Source of the DNA: RGIG990 sp045589455 | GTDB taxonomy: Bacteria; Verrucomicrobiota; Kiritimatiellia; RFP12; UBA3636 | Direction: 5' to 3' | Assembly: GCA_045589455.1 (NCBI GenBank) | Contig: JAZNPC010000006.1 | Span: 1 to 14,316, forward strand | DNA: 14,316 bases | In this document: positions 6,751 to 14,311 of the stretch, one piece after another | Layout of the letters: every line of letters starts with the position of its first letter | How positions within the stretch are numbered: the stretch's first letter is position 1 | Program-made: the position numbers and the translations under genes | The notes under the pieces: generated by a model | Told to the model about the DNA's origin: nothing | Database searches by the model: none | Seen by the model: the letters and a program-made list of their open reading frames with translations, nothing else

Positions 6751-8355
6751 ATGAAAATCTCAAATACAACAATTTCTAACGAGGTAGTTCCAACATATTC
6801 TTTTAATATGGGTGGACATTCTCACTTTGTTCGTAATTCTAAAAGTGATGTTCCACAGTCAATTAAGTATGCTAAGGAGTGGTGTAAGGATTGTGGATAT
6901 CAGGCATTTGGCGTAGGGTCTCCATGGACAAATGTTTCTGGCCAGCATTATGCAGAATGCGAGGGGGAGAAGCGCAGTGAATATTTTGCTGGATTGATTA
7001 AGCCAGAAGATATCATGGATAAAGAAGAAATTTTTGCTGTAATAGATGAATTAAATAAGCAGGATCATACTGTCTTTTATATAGATAATGAAACTCCTAA
7101 AAACCGTTTTGGTCATCTATGGTATGTTGGGTTTGATTATAAGGTGCCTGCTTGGCATGATTATTCTCAGGACAAGCCAGTTTCATTTTCTCCATTGGAT
7201 GAAATTCGTGATCCAAACCCACTTCACAAGGATGGGGCACAGCTACGCCGTACCTATGCACAGGTAATTGCAGAGCAGCATAATGCTGGTGCTCTTGCTG
7301 TTTGGGCTCACCCAACAAGCTGGTGGTTCCATCCAGCAGATACACGCAATTTTACAACTAATATTGCTGCTGAGCTTATGCCTTGTTTAATAAGTAATGG
7401 TCATATTGATGGAATTACTGTTATTGGCTATGATGCATATCATGTTGATTACCAAGCTTTATGGTTTGCTCTTCTTGATAGAAAATGGCGAATTCCTGCA
7501 TATGCTGAGCTTGACGGAGGCTTTGCTGGTATGCCATCCAAGGAAAAAGGTCTCTTTAAGAATGCAATTCCTTTGGAAACAAAAAAGATGCTTACAATTG
7601 ATGAGTTTAAGGAGGAGTATCGCTTAGGTCATCATTATATCACAAGTGGACCAACACTTGTGATGACAATTGATGGAATGCCTATGGGCTCAACCATTTC
7701 ATCAGATAACAAGAAGAAATTCCATGGTAAGCTTATTGCTAAACCTGCACCTGAGCAGACAAAGCTTTCTCGTGTACAGCTAGTTACTTTGAATAACAAG
7801 GTTATTTATGAAGTAAAGGATTTTGCTGGCGGAATTATTGAGTTTGATATTGAGTTGCCTGCTGACCTTGATTATACATACATTGTAGCTCGCTGCTTTG
7901 GTGAGGGCGATGACCCAGAAACAATGCGTCAGCAGCAAATAAAGCATTGTGCATTAACAAATCCATTCTTCTTTGCAACAAGTGCTGTTGAATGGCATAA
8001 GCCAATGCAGTCTAAGATTACAATCAATGTTCCTGCTTCTTCTAAATACTGCGGACAAGATTATGTGATTGATGATTTATATGGCAATGTCTCAGAGCGC
8101 AAGAAGCTTGAGGCTGGTAGCCTTGTAATTACAACTTCACCTCAGTCTCTTCTAAAATTATACGATGACAATAATGTTGAGACAATTATCCCATTCTCAA
8201 TGGAGAATAAGGAGCTTAGAGCATATCTAGAGGACATTGCTTCAGGAAAATTCCTTGAGCAATATCCTGAGTGCGTGGCAGGCCAGGTTCCTGTTGCGGT
8301 GTTCCGTCTAGACGATGTAGCAGGCATGATGGAGGAGTTCTCTATAAGCCTATAG
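6751..8355 (+). CDS. CehA/McbA-like PHP-fold metallohydrolase
   Basis: This 534-aa protein has no signal peptide. It resembles the CehA/McbA family of PHP-fold metallohydrolases, known for hydrolysing ester or carbamate bonds and for phosphoesterase-like activity. Visible elements are GHSHF with H23 and H25, an ETPKNRFGH motif (114-122) with E114 and H122, WAHP (185-188) with H187, and D255 in AELDGG. The segment GHHYITSGPTLVMTIDG (293-309) matches the family's C-terminal signature. The usual terminal Asp-x-His metal motif reads LDGGF here, so one ligand may be lost or replaced. A long C-terminal region (about 320-534) of likely beta structure follows. AGGA (6740-6743) lies 7 nt before the ATG. 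The gene ends with tandem TAG stops and a hairpin downstream. The real substrate is unknown. Confidence 0.7.
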   Translation: MKISNTTISNEVVPTYSFNMGGHSHFVRNSKSDVPQSIKYAKEWCKDCGYQAFGVGSPWTNVSGQHYAECEGEKRSEYFAGLIKPEDIMDKEEIFAVIDELNKQDHTVFYIDNETPKNRFGHLWYVGFDYKVPAWHDYSQDKPVSFSPLDEIRDPNPLHKDGAQLRRTYAQVIAEQHNAGALAVWAHPTSWWFHPADTRNFTTNIAAELMPCLISNGHIDGITVIGYDAYHVDYQALWFALLDRKWRIPAYAELDGGFAGMPSKEKGLFKNAIPLETKKMLTIDEFKEEYRLGHHYITSGPTLVMTIDGMPMGSTISSDNKKKFHGKLIAKPAPEQTKLSRVQLVTLNNKVIYEVKDFAGGIIEFDIELPADLDYTYIVARCFGEGDDPETMRQQQIKHCALTNPFFFATSAVEWHKPMQSKITINVPASSKYCGQDYVIDDLYGNVSERKKLEAGSLVITTSPQSLLKLYDDNNVETIIPFSMENKELRAYLEDIASGKFLEQYPECVAGQVPVAVFRLDDVAGMMEEFSISL

Positions 8356-8410
8356 TAGCAACGCACCATTGTCCAAGCAAGGTTTTGATGGTGATGTTCA
8401 AGAGTGGCAT

Positions 8411-8456
8411 AGGTTTAGGCTAGGAACGCCTAAACCTTGCCTCCTTTCGTTTTTGC
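8411..8456 (+). terminator. Terminator-like hairpin after the metallohydrolase gene
   Basis: AGGTTTAGGC (8411-8420) and GCCTAAACCT (8428-8437) form a perfect 10-bp stem with a 7-nt loop. A T-rich stretch follows only after a short gap (to about 8455). It best serves the upstream plus-strand gene. Read from the minus strand it lacks a T-run, so it is a weak stop for the converging beta-helix gene. Confidence 0.6.
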
Positions 8457-8486
8457 AATACTGGGTGGCTTTGCAACCCTCATCTC

Positions 8487-8541
8487 CGAAACTGCCTAAC
8501 TCGCAAACTTCCAAATTGTCAAACTGTCAAACTCGCAAATG
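8487..8541. repeat. Degenerate 8-bp-period tract (nnCAAACT) in the convergent gap
   Basis: About seven consecutive 7-8 bp units can be read here: CGAAACTG, CCTAACT, CGCAAACT, TCCAAATT, GTCAAACT, GTCAAACT and CGCAAATG. TGTCAAAC is an exact tandem pair (8517-8532), and AACTCGCAAA occurs at 8498-8507 and 8530-8539. The tract fills much of the 251-bp gap between converging genes (8356-8606), in which I see no gene. The 66-aa frame across it is a low-complexity reading of the repeat. Confidence 0.7.
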
Positions 8542-8606
8542 GTTTCGTTTTTTGGTATCGGGTGTTTAGACCACTAACCACCAGACAGCGCTTCGCACAT
8601 TTGAAG

Positions 8607-10964
8607 CTATGCTAATGTGATGCGTCCTTGTAAGCGGCGTAGAATGGTTATAGGCGTATTTGCAAATTGCTCCTTGTTGATTTTTAGGAAATCATCTACG
8701 CAGGTGATTTCTTCTTCGCCAACTTGAACAATTACATCGAGAGGCAATAGTCCTTTGCTTGTGCCTATGCCAAATTGCTCAACATCTACAACAATTACAC
8801 CTGAATGACCAGCTGTGGCAAGAGCAGACATTTCGCCATCTGTCTCAATGTTTTTTAACTTCATTGCAAGATGCTTTGTTATGTTGCCTTCAACCTTATG
8901 CGTTGATCCTAGTAATTCAGGAAGCACTGGCTGCTTTGCAAGCTTGCGTAAAGGACGATATCGAACGCCAAAGCGAGTAGGGAAATTTTTGAAGTCTGTG
9001 AGTTGCTTGTTGCCAACACGATATGTGCCAGGCTGAATTTGACAATCTAAAAGAATTGAATGAGCGTCAAGCCCAGTCTGCTCAGCTAGTACTTTCGCTG
9101 GCTGAGGTCGCCAACATTTTCGTTTGTTCAAAATGTTGTAGTCAACACGATTACCAAAACCATTTTCCATTAAAATTGGCTGATATTCAGTGAAGACAAT
9201 GTTGTTCTCAACGATGTCTCCACTATTTTTGTACCACACATGGAAATGAATCGAATTGTTAATTGTTATGTTGTGGTGGACATGACGATTAAAGCCTTCG
9301 CGTAGTTTAATTCCGCCATTTAAGCATAGGTTATTGTATATCTCATAATTTGATGAACCATCATCTAAATCAATATCCCAGCCTCGGTCACATCTAAAGC
9401 GACTGTTACGTATAATTGTTTTGCCAAGGCAATCTAGGTGTACATATTTTCCGCATTCTTCATCAGGTAAACCTTCAAGATGCCAATAGCGGTCTCTGCC
9501 CCATGAGTTGAAGCTACCGTGATCTCCGGTCTCTTTTACTGTGTCAAAGCAGTCGCACCCATCAATTAAGTGTCCACCAAAGGTGCCTTCAGAAATGTTT
9601 ATTGCTGCACGTGAGGTGTTGTAAATGCTTGTGTTTATAATTGAGCAAGCATAAGACATTGATAGCTCAACACCGGTTGCTTGCTTTTCTATCTGCCCAA
9701 CCTTTTCAATAAGGCAATCCTCTACATGACAATGGCGGGGATAATTATCAGAGCAAGGACCTGGGGTTAAATCAATATCGCTAAATTTTTGCGATTTAGT
9801 TGCATCAAAGAGAGGGCTACGCACTGAGTCGCTACGACCAACAAAGCATACTGCACTTGCACCGATATTATTAAAGTGACACTTGCTTACAGAAATTTCG
9901 TTATTTTTCCCATCAACAAATATGGCATTTGATCCGACATCAAAGAAATTGCAATTTGTGATTGAGCAATTTTCAGAATTGTTGAAATAAATAGCTCCAC
10001 CACGGAAGATCGTCCAGTCGCTACGAAGTAGAGGCTCCTTTGTGAGCATAAATGTACGTGCTGAGCGTTCAAATTGTATGCCTTTAATTTGTATGTTTGA
10101 ACAGTTTTTTATATCAAAAAATGCGTGATTGATTGCAACCTCAGATGCTTCATTCTGAAGCTCTGCTGTGCTTTCTGGGATGACGTATGCTCGCTCTTCT
10201 TTTGTGGAGAAAAACCACTCACCTGGTTCAGATAACTCTTCCCTTATATTTTCTATAAATTTAAAGTCCTTGTGCATACCCATTTGGCGATTGTTTTGCC
10301 AGCCGCCTTCAAGGATTAGCTCATTGGCTTCGGTTTTGCCCTTTACAGCATATGAGAAACCACCCCAATTATGTAAGTGCATGGCATGTAGGTATGCGCC
10401 TTCTGGGTCTGCCCATTCGCAAACCTTTTCTGGTGATGTTGCAAGCCTGCTGAAACCGTTAAAGATTGGACTTGCTAGGTTAAATTTGGGGAAGCGAGCC
10501 ATACGGTATTTTTTATTGCCAAGGTAAAGAGCATCTGAGCCAGCAGGTGCGGGGGTAGCGTATATGCCATTGGCTTCACCCTGCCACGCACCAAGCTTTG
10601 CTGTGCCTCTGAAATATACATCACCATCTGCTTTAATTGTGAGGTGTTTAAGGTTGGTTAATTTTATTGGTTCATTAAAATAGTATATTCCAGATTTAAC
10701 TTTTATGGTTAGTTTGCTTGAATTTTCGCCTTTTGTGCAAATAAATCCAGGAGCCGTGCACTTATAAAAAGTGTCTAATGCAGAATCAGGCGTTTTTAAA
10801 AAAATTATTTCACCAAATTTGCCGAGTCTAGCCTTTGCAACTTCTTCATCAGAAAATATTTCAAAATACTTTAAATCACTTGAAAAAATGGATTGACATT
10901 CTGCTGCGTTGATAAGCTTTGCGGTTAGCTTATCTTTTTGTAGAGTGATGTAGGTGATGAACAT
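8607..10964 (-). CDS. Right-handed beta-helix protein with C-terminal PDZ domain
   Basis: This 785-aa protein is probably a carbohydrate-active enzyme of beta-helix fold. Residues about 280-610 show parallel beta-helix rungs rich in Asn, Cys and hydrophobic residues, with SNAIFVDGKNNEISVSKC (345-362) as an example. Conserved-looking motifs are GDHGSFNSWGRDRYW (480-494) and DIDLDDGSSNYEIYNN (530-545), which resemble from memory beta-helix glycosidases of the GH141 kind; that assignment is tentative. Residues about 715-782 look like a PDZ domain (GVIVVDVEQFGIGTSKG, then DVIVQVGEEEI). No signal peptide is seen, and the N-terminus cannot be extended because the preceding glycosyltransferase stop is in the same frame two codons upstream. 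AAGAGA just before that stop is a weak Shine-Dalgarno. It is the last gene of the leftward operon. No clear terminator follows. Confidence 0.75.
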   Translation of the reverse strand: MFITYITLQKDKLTAKLINAAECQSIFSSDLKYFEIFSDEEVAKARLGKFGEIIFLKTPDSALDTFYKCTAPGFICTKGENSSKLTIKVKSGIYYFNEPIKLTNLKHLTIKADGDVYFRGTAKLGAWQGEANGIYATPAPAGSDALYLGNKKYRMARFPKFNLASPIFNGFSRLATSPEKVCEWADPEGAYLHAMHLHNWGGFSYAVKGKTEANELILEGGWQNNRQMGMHKDFKFIENIREELSEPGEWFFSTKEERAYVIPESTAELQNEASEVAINHAFFDIKNCSNIQIKGIQFERSARTFMLTKEPLLRSDWTIFRGGAIYFNNSENCSITNCNFFDVGSNAIFVDGKNNEISVSKCHFNNIGASAVCFVGRSDSVRSPLFDATKSQKFSDIDLTPGPCSDNYPRHCHVEDCLIEKVGQIEKQATGVELSMSYACSIINTSIYNTSRAAINISEGTFGGHLIDGCDCFDTVKETGDHGSFNSWGRDRYWHLEGLPDEECGKYVHLDCLGKTIIRNSRFRCDRGWDIDLDDGSSNYEIYNNLCLNGGIKLREGFNRHVHHNITINNSIHFHVWYKNSGDIVENNIVFTEYQPILMENGFGNRVDYNILNKRKCWRPQPAKVLAEQTGLDAHSILLDCQIQPGTYRVGNKQLTDFKNFPTRFGVRYRPLRKLAKQPVLPELLGSTHKVEGNITKHLAMKLKNIETDGEMSALATAGHSGVIVVDVEQFGIGTSKGLLPLDVIVQVGEEEITCVDDFLKINKEQFANTPITILRRLQGRITLA

Positions 10965-10967
10965 AAA

Positions 10968-12080
10968 TTATCTCTTAAATAAAAGTTTAAAATACAATTT
11001 ACTTTTGTAAAATGGAATTGATAAAAAGAGGACATAAAGCCTTTTGCTTAGCTTAGGGCGTAGTGGATTATTCTGCTCCAGCTTTGAGACAACATAATTT
11101 TTGAAGCGGAGAAGATTTGTTGGAGAGTAGAAGAATGGGGTAGTGTAGATTTCTTCGCCCCAAGTAGAAAATAGCTTGTTAAATCCCTCAAGAAGCTCAT
11201 TATCTTTAAGATACCAGAAATTGCCGCTACATGTGTTCAAATATGAGTGCTTAGAATGCTTGATGGCTCGCTTAGCTATTGAACTGTCGCAATTATGATT
11301 GTCGAAGTAGTTAATGAGGGTGATGAATGAGTTTTTTGTTGTTAGCATTCTTTCAAAGTTTGTCAGAGCTAGCGAGCCAGAACCCTGCTGTGTGCCACCT
11401 GCTCCCAGATGATATTTATGGAGTTTAATTGAATTATCTACATATAAACTTGAGGTATGGAGCATAGTCAAAATTAACTGAAAAAGGTCTTGCCCATAAC
11501 GAAGTGGAGCAGTAGGGATAATATCTTTTACAGCCTCAAGTAGGACTGTGCGACGGAAAATCTTTTTCCAAAGACAAATTGATGTGCCAAATCGGTTGTG
11601 TTTAAAATAGAAGCTGCGGACGGCATTTTGTCCTTCTATTTTACCAGTAAAACTTTCAAAGGAGTCTAAATGTTTTTGGGTGTGCTTTAGCTCAAGCTCA
11701 GATGTGCCTTTAGCAGGGATAACGGTTGAACCAAAGCAAAATATATCTACTGCTTGCTCCTTTGCTATATTGTAAGCTTTTTCGCATGCAGTAGGAATAA
11801 ATTCATCATCAGCATCAAGGAACATAATATATTCGCCCTTTGCAAGGCTTATTCCTCGCTGGCGAGCTTGAAATGGGTCTGTTCTATGAGGTTGAGATAC
11901 AATAGTGAACCTTGCATCATCTCCAATAAGGCTTTTCGCGATCTCGACTGTATTGTCGCTTGAAAAGTCATCAATAAAAATAAACTCGCACCCCTCTAGC
12001 GTTTGTGCCTTAAGGGATGCGATAGTTCTGTGCAGAGTTGAACTTGAATTATATGTTGGAACAATTACTGATACCTTCAT
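10968..12080 (-). CDS. Family 2 glycosyltransferase (GT-A fold)
   Basis: This 370-aa protein transfers a sugar from a nucleotide donor, probably to a cell-surface polysaccharide or lipid-linked acceptor at the inner face of the membrane. GT2 features are clear: VSVIVPTYN (3-11), FIDDFSSDNT (35-44) with D37/D38, ARQRGISLAKGEYIMFLDADD (72-92) with the DXD motif in 89-92. The C-terminus is basic and hydrophobic, but no transmembrane helix is obvious. The start agrees with the typical GT2 N-terminus, though no Shine-Dalgarno is visible in the 14-nt gap after the methyltransferase, so coupled translation is likely. The stop TAA is followed by TTT and the ATG of the beta-helix gene in the same frame. 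Sugar specificity is unknown. Confidence 0.87.
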   Translation of the reverse strand: MKVSVIVPTYNSSSTLHRTIASLKAQTLEGCEFIFIDDFSSDNTVEIAKSLIGDDARFTIVSQPHRTDPFQARQRGISLAKGEYIMFLDADDEFIPTACEKAYNIAKEQAVDIFCFGSTVIPAKGTSELELKHTQKHLDSFESFTGKIEGQNAVRSFYFKHNRFGTSICLWKKIFRRTVLLEAVKDIIPTAPLRYGQDLFQLILTMLHTSSLYVDNSIKLHKYHLGAGGTQQGSGSLALTNFERMLTTKNSFITLINYFDNHNCDSSIAKRAIKHSKHSYLNTCSGNFWYLKDNELLEGFNKLFSTWGEEIYTTPFFYSPTNLLRFKNYVVSKLEQNNPLRPKLSKRLYVLFLSIPFYKSKLYFKLLFKR

Positions 12081-12094
12081 TGGAGTTTTGCGTA

Positions 12095-12949
12095 TTATTT
12101 GCTTTTAGCTGTCCAGCGAACAAAGGTTCCGCTTGGGAGAGGGAATACATCGTCTTCTCCAGTTAGGAGCATTTCTCCGCTTTCAGCATTTCCTGGAATG
12201 CCAGCGGTTGCTTGGAAAATAACATTTTCAAGCACCTGAGGAGTGCAGCCAGGTGTGTGCGAGCTAAGCAGAATAAAAAGTGGGTCATCTGTTAGAAGGT
12301 CACGGCAAAGCTTGAGTGTATTCATTAGATCTCGCTCAATCTTATACATTTCACCACCTTCGCCACGACCAAAGGTTGGAGGGTCAAGAATTATGCCATC
12401 GTATTTACGACCTCTACGAATTTCTCGCTGCATGAATTTGTGTGCATCATCAACAATCCAGCGAATGCCCTCAAGCCCATTTAGAGCTGCATTTTCGCTT
12501 GCCCATTGCACCATGCCACGAGATGCATCAAGGTGACATGCCTTTGCACCGCCCATAGCTGCAGCGAGGGTGGAGCCACCACTATATGCAAAAAGGTTAA
12601 GTACAGTGACCTCGCGTTTGCGTTTTGCAACTGCTTCAGCAACAGTTTCGCGAATCCATGCCCACTGTGCACGCTGCTCAGGGAAGATACCCAAGTGACC
12701 AAAGTCTGTTGTGGATAGGTGAAATTTCATTCCTCTATCTTCAAGAATCCAATGGTCAGGAAGCTTTGCTCTGCCATGCCAACGATTGCCATCCTCACGG
12801 TCAAATGAGGCATTTGCCTGTTCCCACACGCTACGTGGCAGGGTAGGCTTCCATACGGCCTGAGCGCATGGTCTTGCAAGAACAACTTCACCAAAACGCT
12901 CTAGCTTTCTACCATTACCGCTATCAAGTAATTCGTAGCCTTTATTCAT
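12095..12949 (-). CDS. Class I SAM-dependent methyltransferase, RlmI-like
   Basis: This 284-aa protein is an S-adenosylmethionine-dependent methyltransferase of the RlmI-like group (Methyltrans_SAM type), most likely acting on 23S rRNA, though the target is not proven. Motif I is LNLFAYSGG (117-125), the acidic residue that binds the SAM ribose is probably D141 in HLDASRG, and motif IV is LDPPTFGRG (188-196). The N-terminus lacks the PUA domain of longer RlmI proteins and has TDFGHLGIFPEQR (81-93) instead. The ATG at 12949 is preferred to that at 12976 because AGGA (12957-12960) lies 7 nt upstream of it, while the upstream ATG has no such site. It leads the operon with GT2 and beta-helix genes, which may be chance since housekeeping rRNA enzymes are often embedded. 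Confidence 0.85.
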   Translation of the reverse strand: MNKGYELLDSGNGRKLERFGEVVLARPCAQAVWKPTLPRSVWEQANASFDREDGNRWHGRAKLPDHWILEDRGMKFHLSTTDFGHLGIFPEQRAQWAWIRETVAEAVAKRKREVTVLNLFAYSGGSTLAAAMGGAKACHLDASRGMVQWASENAALNGLEGIRWIVDDAHKFMQREIRRGRKYDGIILDPPTFGRGEGGEMYKIERDLMNTLKLCRDLLTDDPLFILLSSHTPGCTPQVLENVIFQATAGIPGNAESGEMLLTGEDDVFPLPSGTFVRWTAKSK

Positions 12950-12956
12950 AGTGTAA

Positions 12957-12960
12957 TCCT
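12957..12960 (-). promoter_or_regulatory. Shine-Dalgarno site deciding the methyltransferase start
   Basis: AGGA on the minus strand lies 7 nt before the ATG at 12949-12947. No equivalent site precedes the in-frame ATG at 12976, so the shorter protein is chosen. Confidence 0.65.
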
Positions 12961-12999
12961 GTTGAAAGAAAATCAATTTTGCAAGTGTAATTACAATAG

Positions 13000-13037
13000 A
13001 CTACGCCACAAATAGAGAAAAGACATTGTGGCGTAGT
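13000..13037 (-). terminator. Hairpin after the SIS gene, possible terminator
   Basis: ACTACGCCACAA (13000-13011) and TTGTGGCGTAGT (13026-13037) make a perfect 12-bp stem with a 14-nt loop. It lies 13 nt after the SIS stop, in leftward reading. The sequence after it (CTATTGTAATTAC on the minus strand) is AT-rich but has no real T-run, so termination may be weak or the hairpin may protect the mRNA end. It separates the SIS gene from the methyltransferase operon. Confidence 0.5.
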
Positions 13038-13050
13038 AGCTAAGGAGCTT

Positions 13051-14049
13051 TTATATTGCATTACCAATCTTGCGAGCACGAGTAGGGTGATCTAAGTCAA
13101 CACCTAGAGCGATACCAGTCTGAACAAGTAGATTCCAGCCAGCCATCAAGCGGAAATATGTGTTATAGCCACATAGCTCAGGTAGCTTAATTGTTGGGAA
13201 TGGTGTGTCCTTTGAGGAAATAGCGATAATTGTTGCACCGATATTTTTCTCAAAGATGCTCTGCATCTTTTCAAATTCGCTTTCCCAAGGTTCGATAAAG
13301 ATGATTACATCATCCTCGCGCATAACTTCCTCAATTCCGTGAAGAGCATATGTGCCTTCAAGGTAGTCGCTACGCTTGCGTGTGATTTCATTTGTCTTTA
13401 GTGTTAGCTCCTCAGCAACACCATCATTGCGGCCAGCAAAGAAAATCATGCGAGCATTTGCAAGCTTGTTGATTAGCTCTGCATCGTACTCTTGCATCAT
13501 AATCTGTTCAGCTAGCACAGCTGCCTTCTCGCTGCTATTTACGCATTGACAGCCTGTGATATTTGAAAATACAGATTGATAAACAAGAGCTTGCTCAACA
13601 ACGCTCTTTGTTGCGGCAACAGCCTCCTCAGGACCACAGGAAAGAACAACGCTTGCATTTGGTAGGTCAGCGATAGGTGTATTAGCAGTTGCTGTTACAC
13701 CATAAATCTTTTGGTGGCCCTCAGCCTGTAGCTTCTTAATAAGTGTCACTGCTTCCTTTGTCTTGCCACTATTAGAAGCAACCATTACTGCGCTCTTAGA
13801 TAAATCGTATTCAGATGCTTGGTATGCACCATCTGTATTTACTGCAATATCTAGTCCCTTCTTCTGGAATAAGTACATAAGATTCTTTGCTGGGAAAATA
13901 CGGCTTGAGCCCTCGCCTGTAAGCATTAGCTTACCTGTTGCTTTAATTTCTTCTGCGACAGCTGCTGTTTGAGAAAAATCAAAGTTTTTGATTACCTTAG
14001 CGGTCTCTAGCATTTCTTTTACTAAATTGAATTTTGAGTCAGGTTTCAT
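13051..14049 (-). CDS. SIS-domain sugar-phosphate isomerase/deaminase (NagB-II/AgaS/GlmS-isomerase type)
   Basis: This 332-aa protein has two SIS domains like the isomerase half of glucosamine-6-phosphate synthase (GlmS), without the glutaminase domain. The first SIS domain holds GEGSSR (45-50), SNSGKT (92-97) and CGPEEAVAATKS (138-149). In the second, AEELTLKTNEI (212-222) and LHG (236-238) align with GlmS at a constant offset of 267. The E. coli GlmS catalytic set E481, K485, E488 and H504 corresponds to E214, K218, E221 and H237. So the isomerase chemistry should be intact. Likely roles are glucosamine-6-phosphate deaminase (NagB-II), AgaS-type galactosamine-6-phosphate deaminase, or a fructosamine-type isomerase. 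GAAGGA (14060-14065) lies 10 nt upstream, after an extended -10 promoter. Confidence 0.82.
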   Translation of the reverse strand: MKPDSKFNLVKEMLETAKVIKNFDFSQTAAVAEEIKATGKLMLTGEGSSRIFPAKNLMYLFQKKGLDIAVNTDGAYQASEYDLSKSAVMVASNSGKTKEAVTLIKKLQAEGHQKIYGVTATANTPIADLPNASVVLSCGPEEAVAATKSVVEQALVYQSVFSNITGCQCVNSSEKAAVLAEQIMMQEYDAELINKLANARMIFFAGRNDGVAEELTLKTNEITRKRSDYLEGTYALHGIEEVMREDDVIIFIEPWESEFEKMQSIFEKNIGATIIAISSKDTPFPTIKLPELCGYNTYFRLMAGWNLLVQTGIALGVDLDHPTRARKIGNAI

Positions 14050-14094
14050 TTGTTGTTATTCCTTCTAAAGTTTGATAGAAAAATTTATATATAA

Positions 14095-14124
14095 ATTTTA
14101 TCACATTTTGGGCGTTAGTGTAAA
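14095..14124 (-). promoter_or_regulatory. Extended -10 promoter of the SIS gene
   Basis: On the minus strand TTTACA (14119-14124), an 18-bp spacer and TAAAAT (14095-14100) preceded by TGA (14101-14103) make an extended -10 sigma-70 promoter. It lies about 45 bp before the SIS start codon. Confidence 0.65.
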
Positions 14125-14192
14125 GAGTTGGGGCTATAATCATTTTTTAGATTTTGAATTTTTATCGGCAAAAACAATGTAGTATGCAAAAG

Positions 14193-14220
14193 TAAATGCA
14201 ACTTTGCACGACTAAATGCA
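14193..14220. promoter_or_regulatory. Possible operator: paired TAAATGCA and a TGCAA palindrome
   Basis: TAAATGCA occurs at 14193-14200 and 14213-14220, exactly 20 bp apart. Between them TGCAA (14197-14201) and TTGCA (14204-14208) form a palindrome with a 2-bp gap. The site lies between the leftward SIS promoter and a rightward promoter, where a shared regulator could bind. Short repeats in AT-rich DNA may be chance. Confidence 0.3.
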
Positions 14221-14253
14221 CCTAATTTATGTTTAATGTGAAAATTTTAGGTG
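14219..14253. repeat. 7-bp inverted repeat in the right-end intergenic region
   Basis: CACCTAA (14219-14225) and TTAGGTG (14247-14253) flank a 21-nt AT-rich loop. The loop is long and the stem short, so a hairpin is doubtful; it may be a regulator site upstream of the rightward promoter. No gene is seen in 14050-14316. Confidence 0.25.
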
Positions 14254-14282
14254 TTTATGTGTCGTTTTGGTGAAGTTATCTG

Positions 14283-14311
14283 TTTACAAAATCTCTGATA
14301 AAGCATAAAAT
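14283..14311 (+). promoter_or_regulatory. Sigma-70 promoter pointing out of the window
   Basis: TTTACA (14283-14288), a 17-bp spacer and TAAAAT (14306-14311) match the consensus at 5 of 6 positions in each hexamer. The same hexamers appear in the leftward SIS promoter. It implies a plus-strand gene just beyond the right edge, divergent from the SIS gene. Confidence 0.55.

Noticed and set aside
8369..8569. 66-aa plus-strand frame starting with TTG
   Set aside because: It runs through the hairpin at 8411-8437 and the 8-bp-period tract, giving a low-complexity product. It has no ribosome binding site.
12950..12976. Upstream ATG at 12976 for the methyltransferase
   Set aside because: It would add nine residues (MIFFQQDYT) with no family resemblance and has no Shine-Dalgarno, while the ATG at 12949 does.
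14135..14140. Plus-strand TATAAT as a promoter
   Set aside because: No acceptable -35 hexamer lies at 16-18 bp; candidates are at 14 or 21 bp. The promoter at 14283-14311 is much better.
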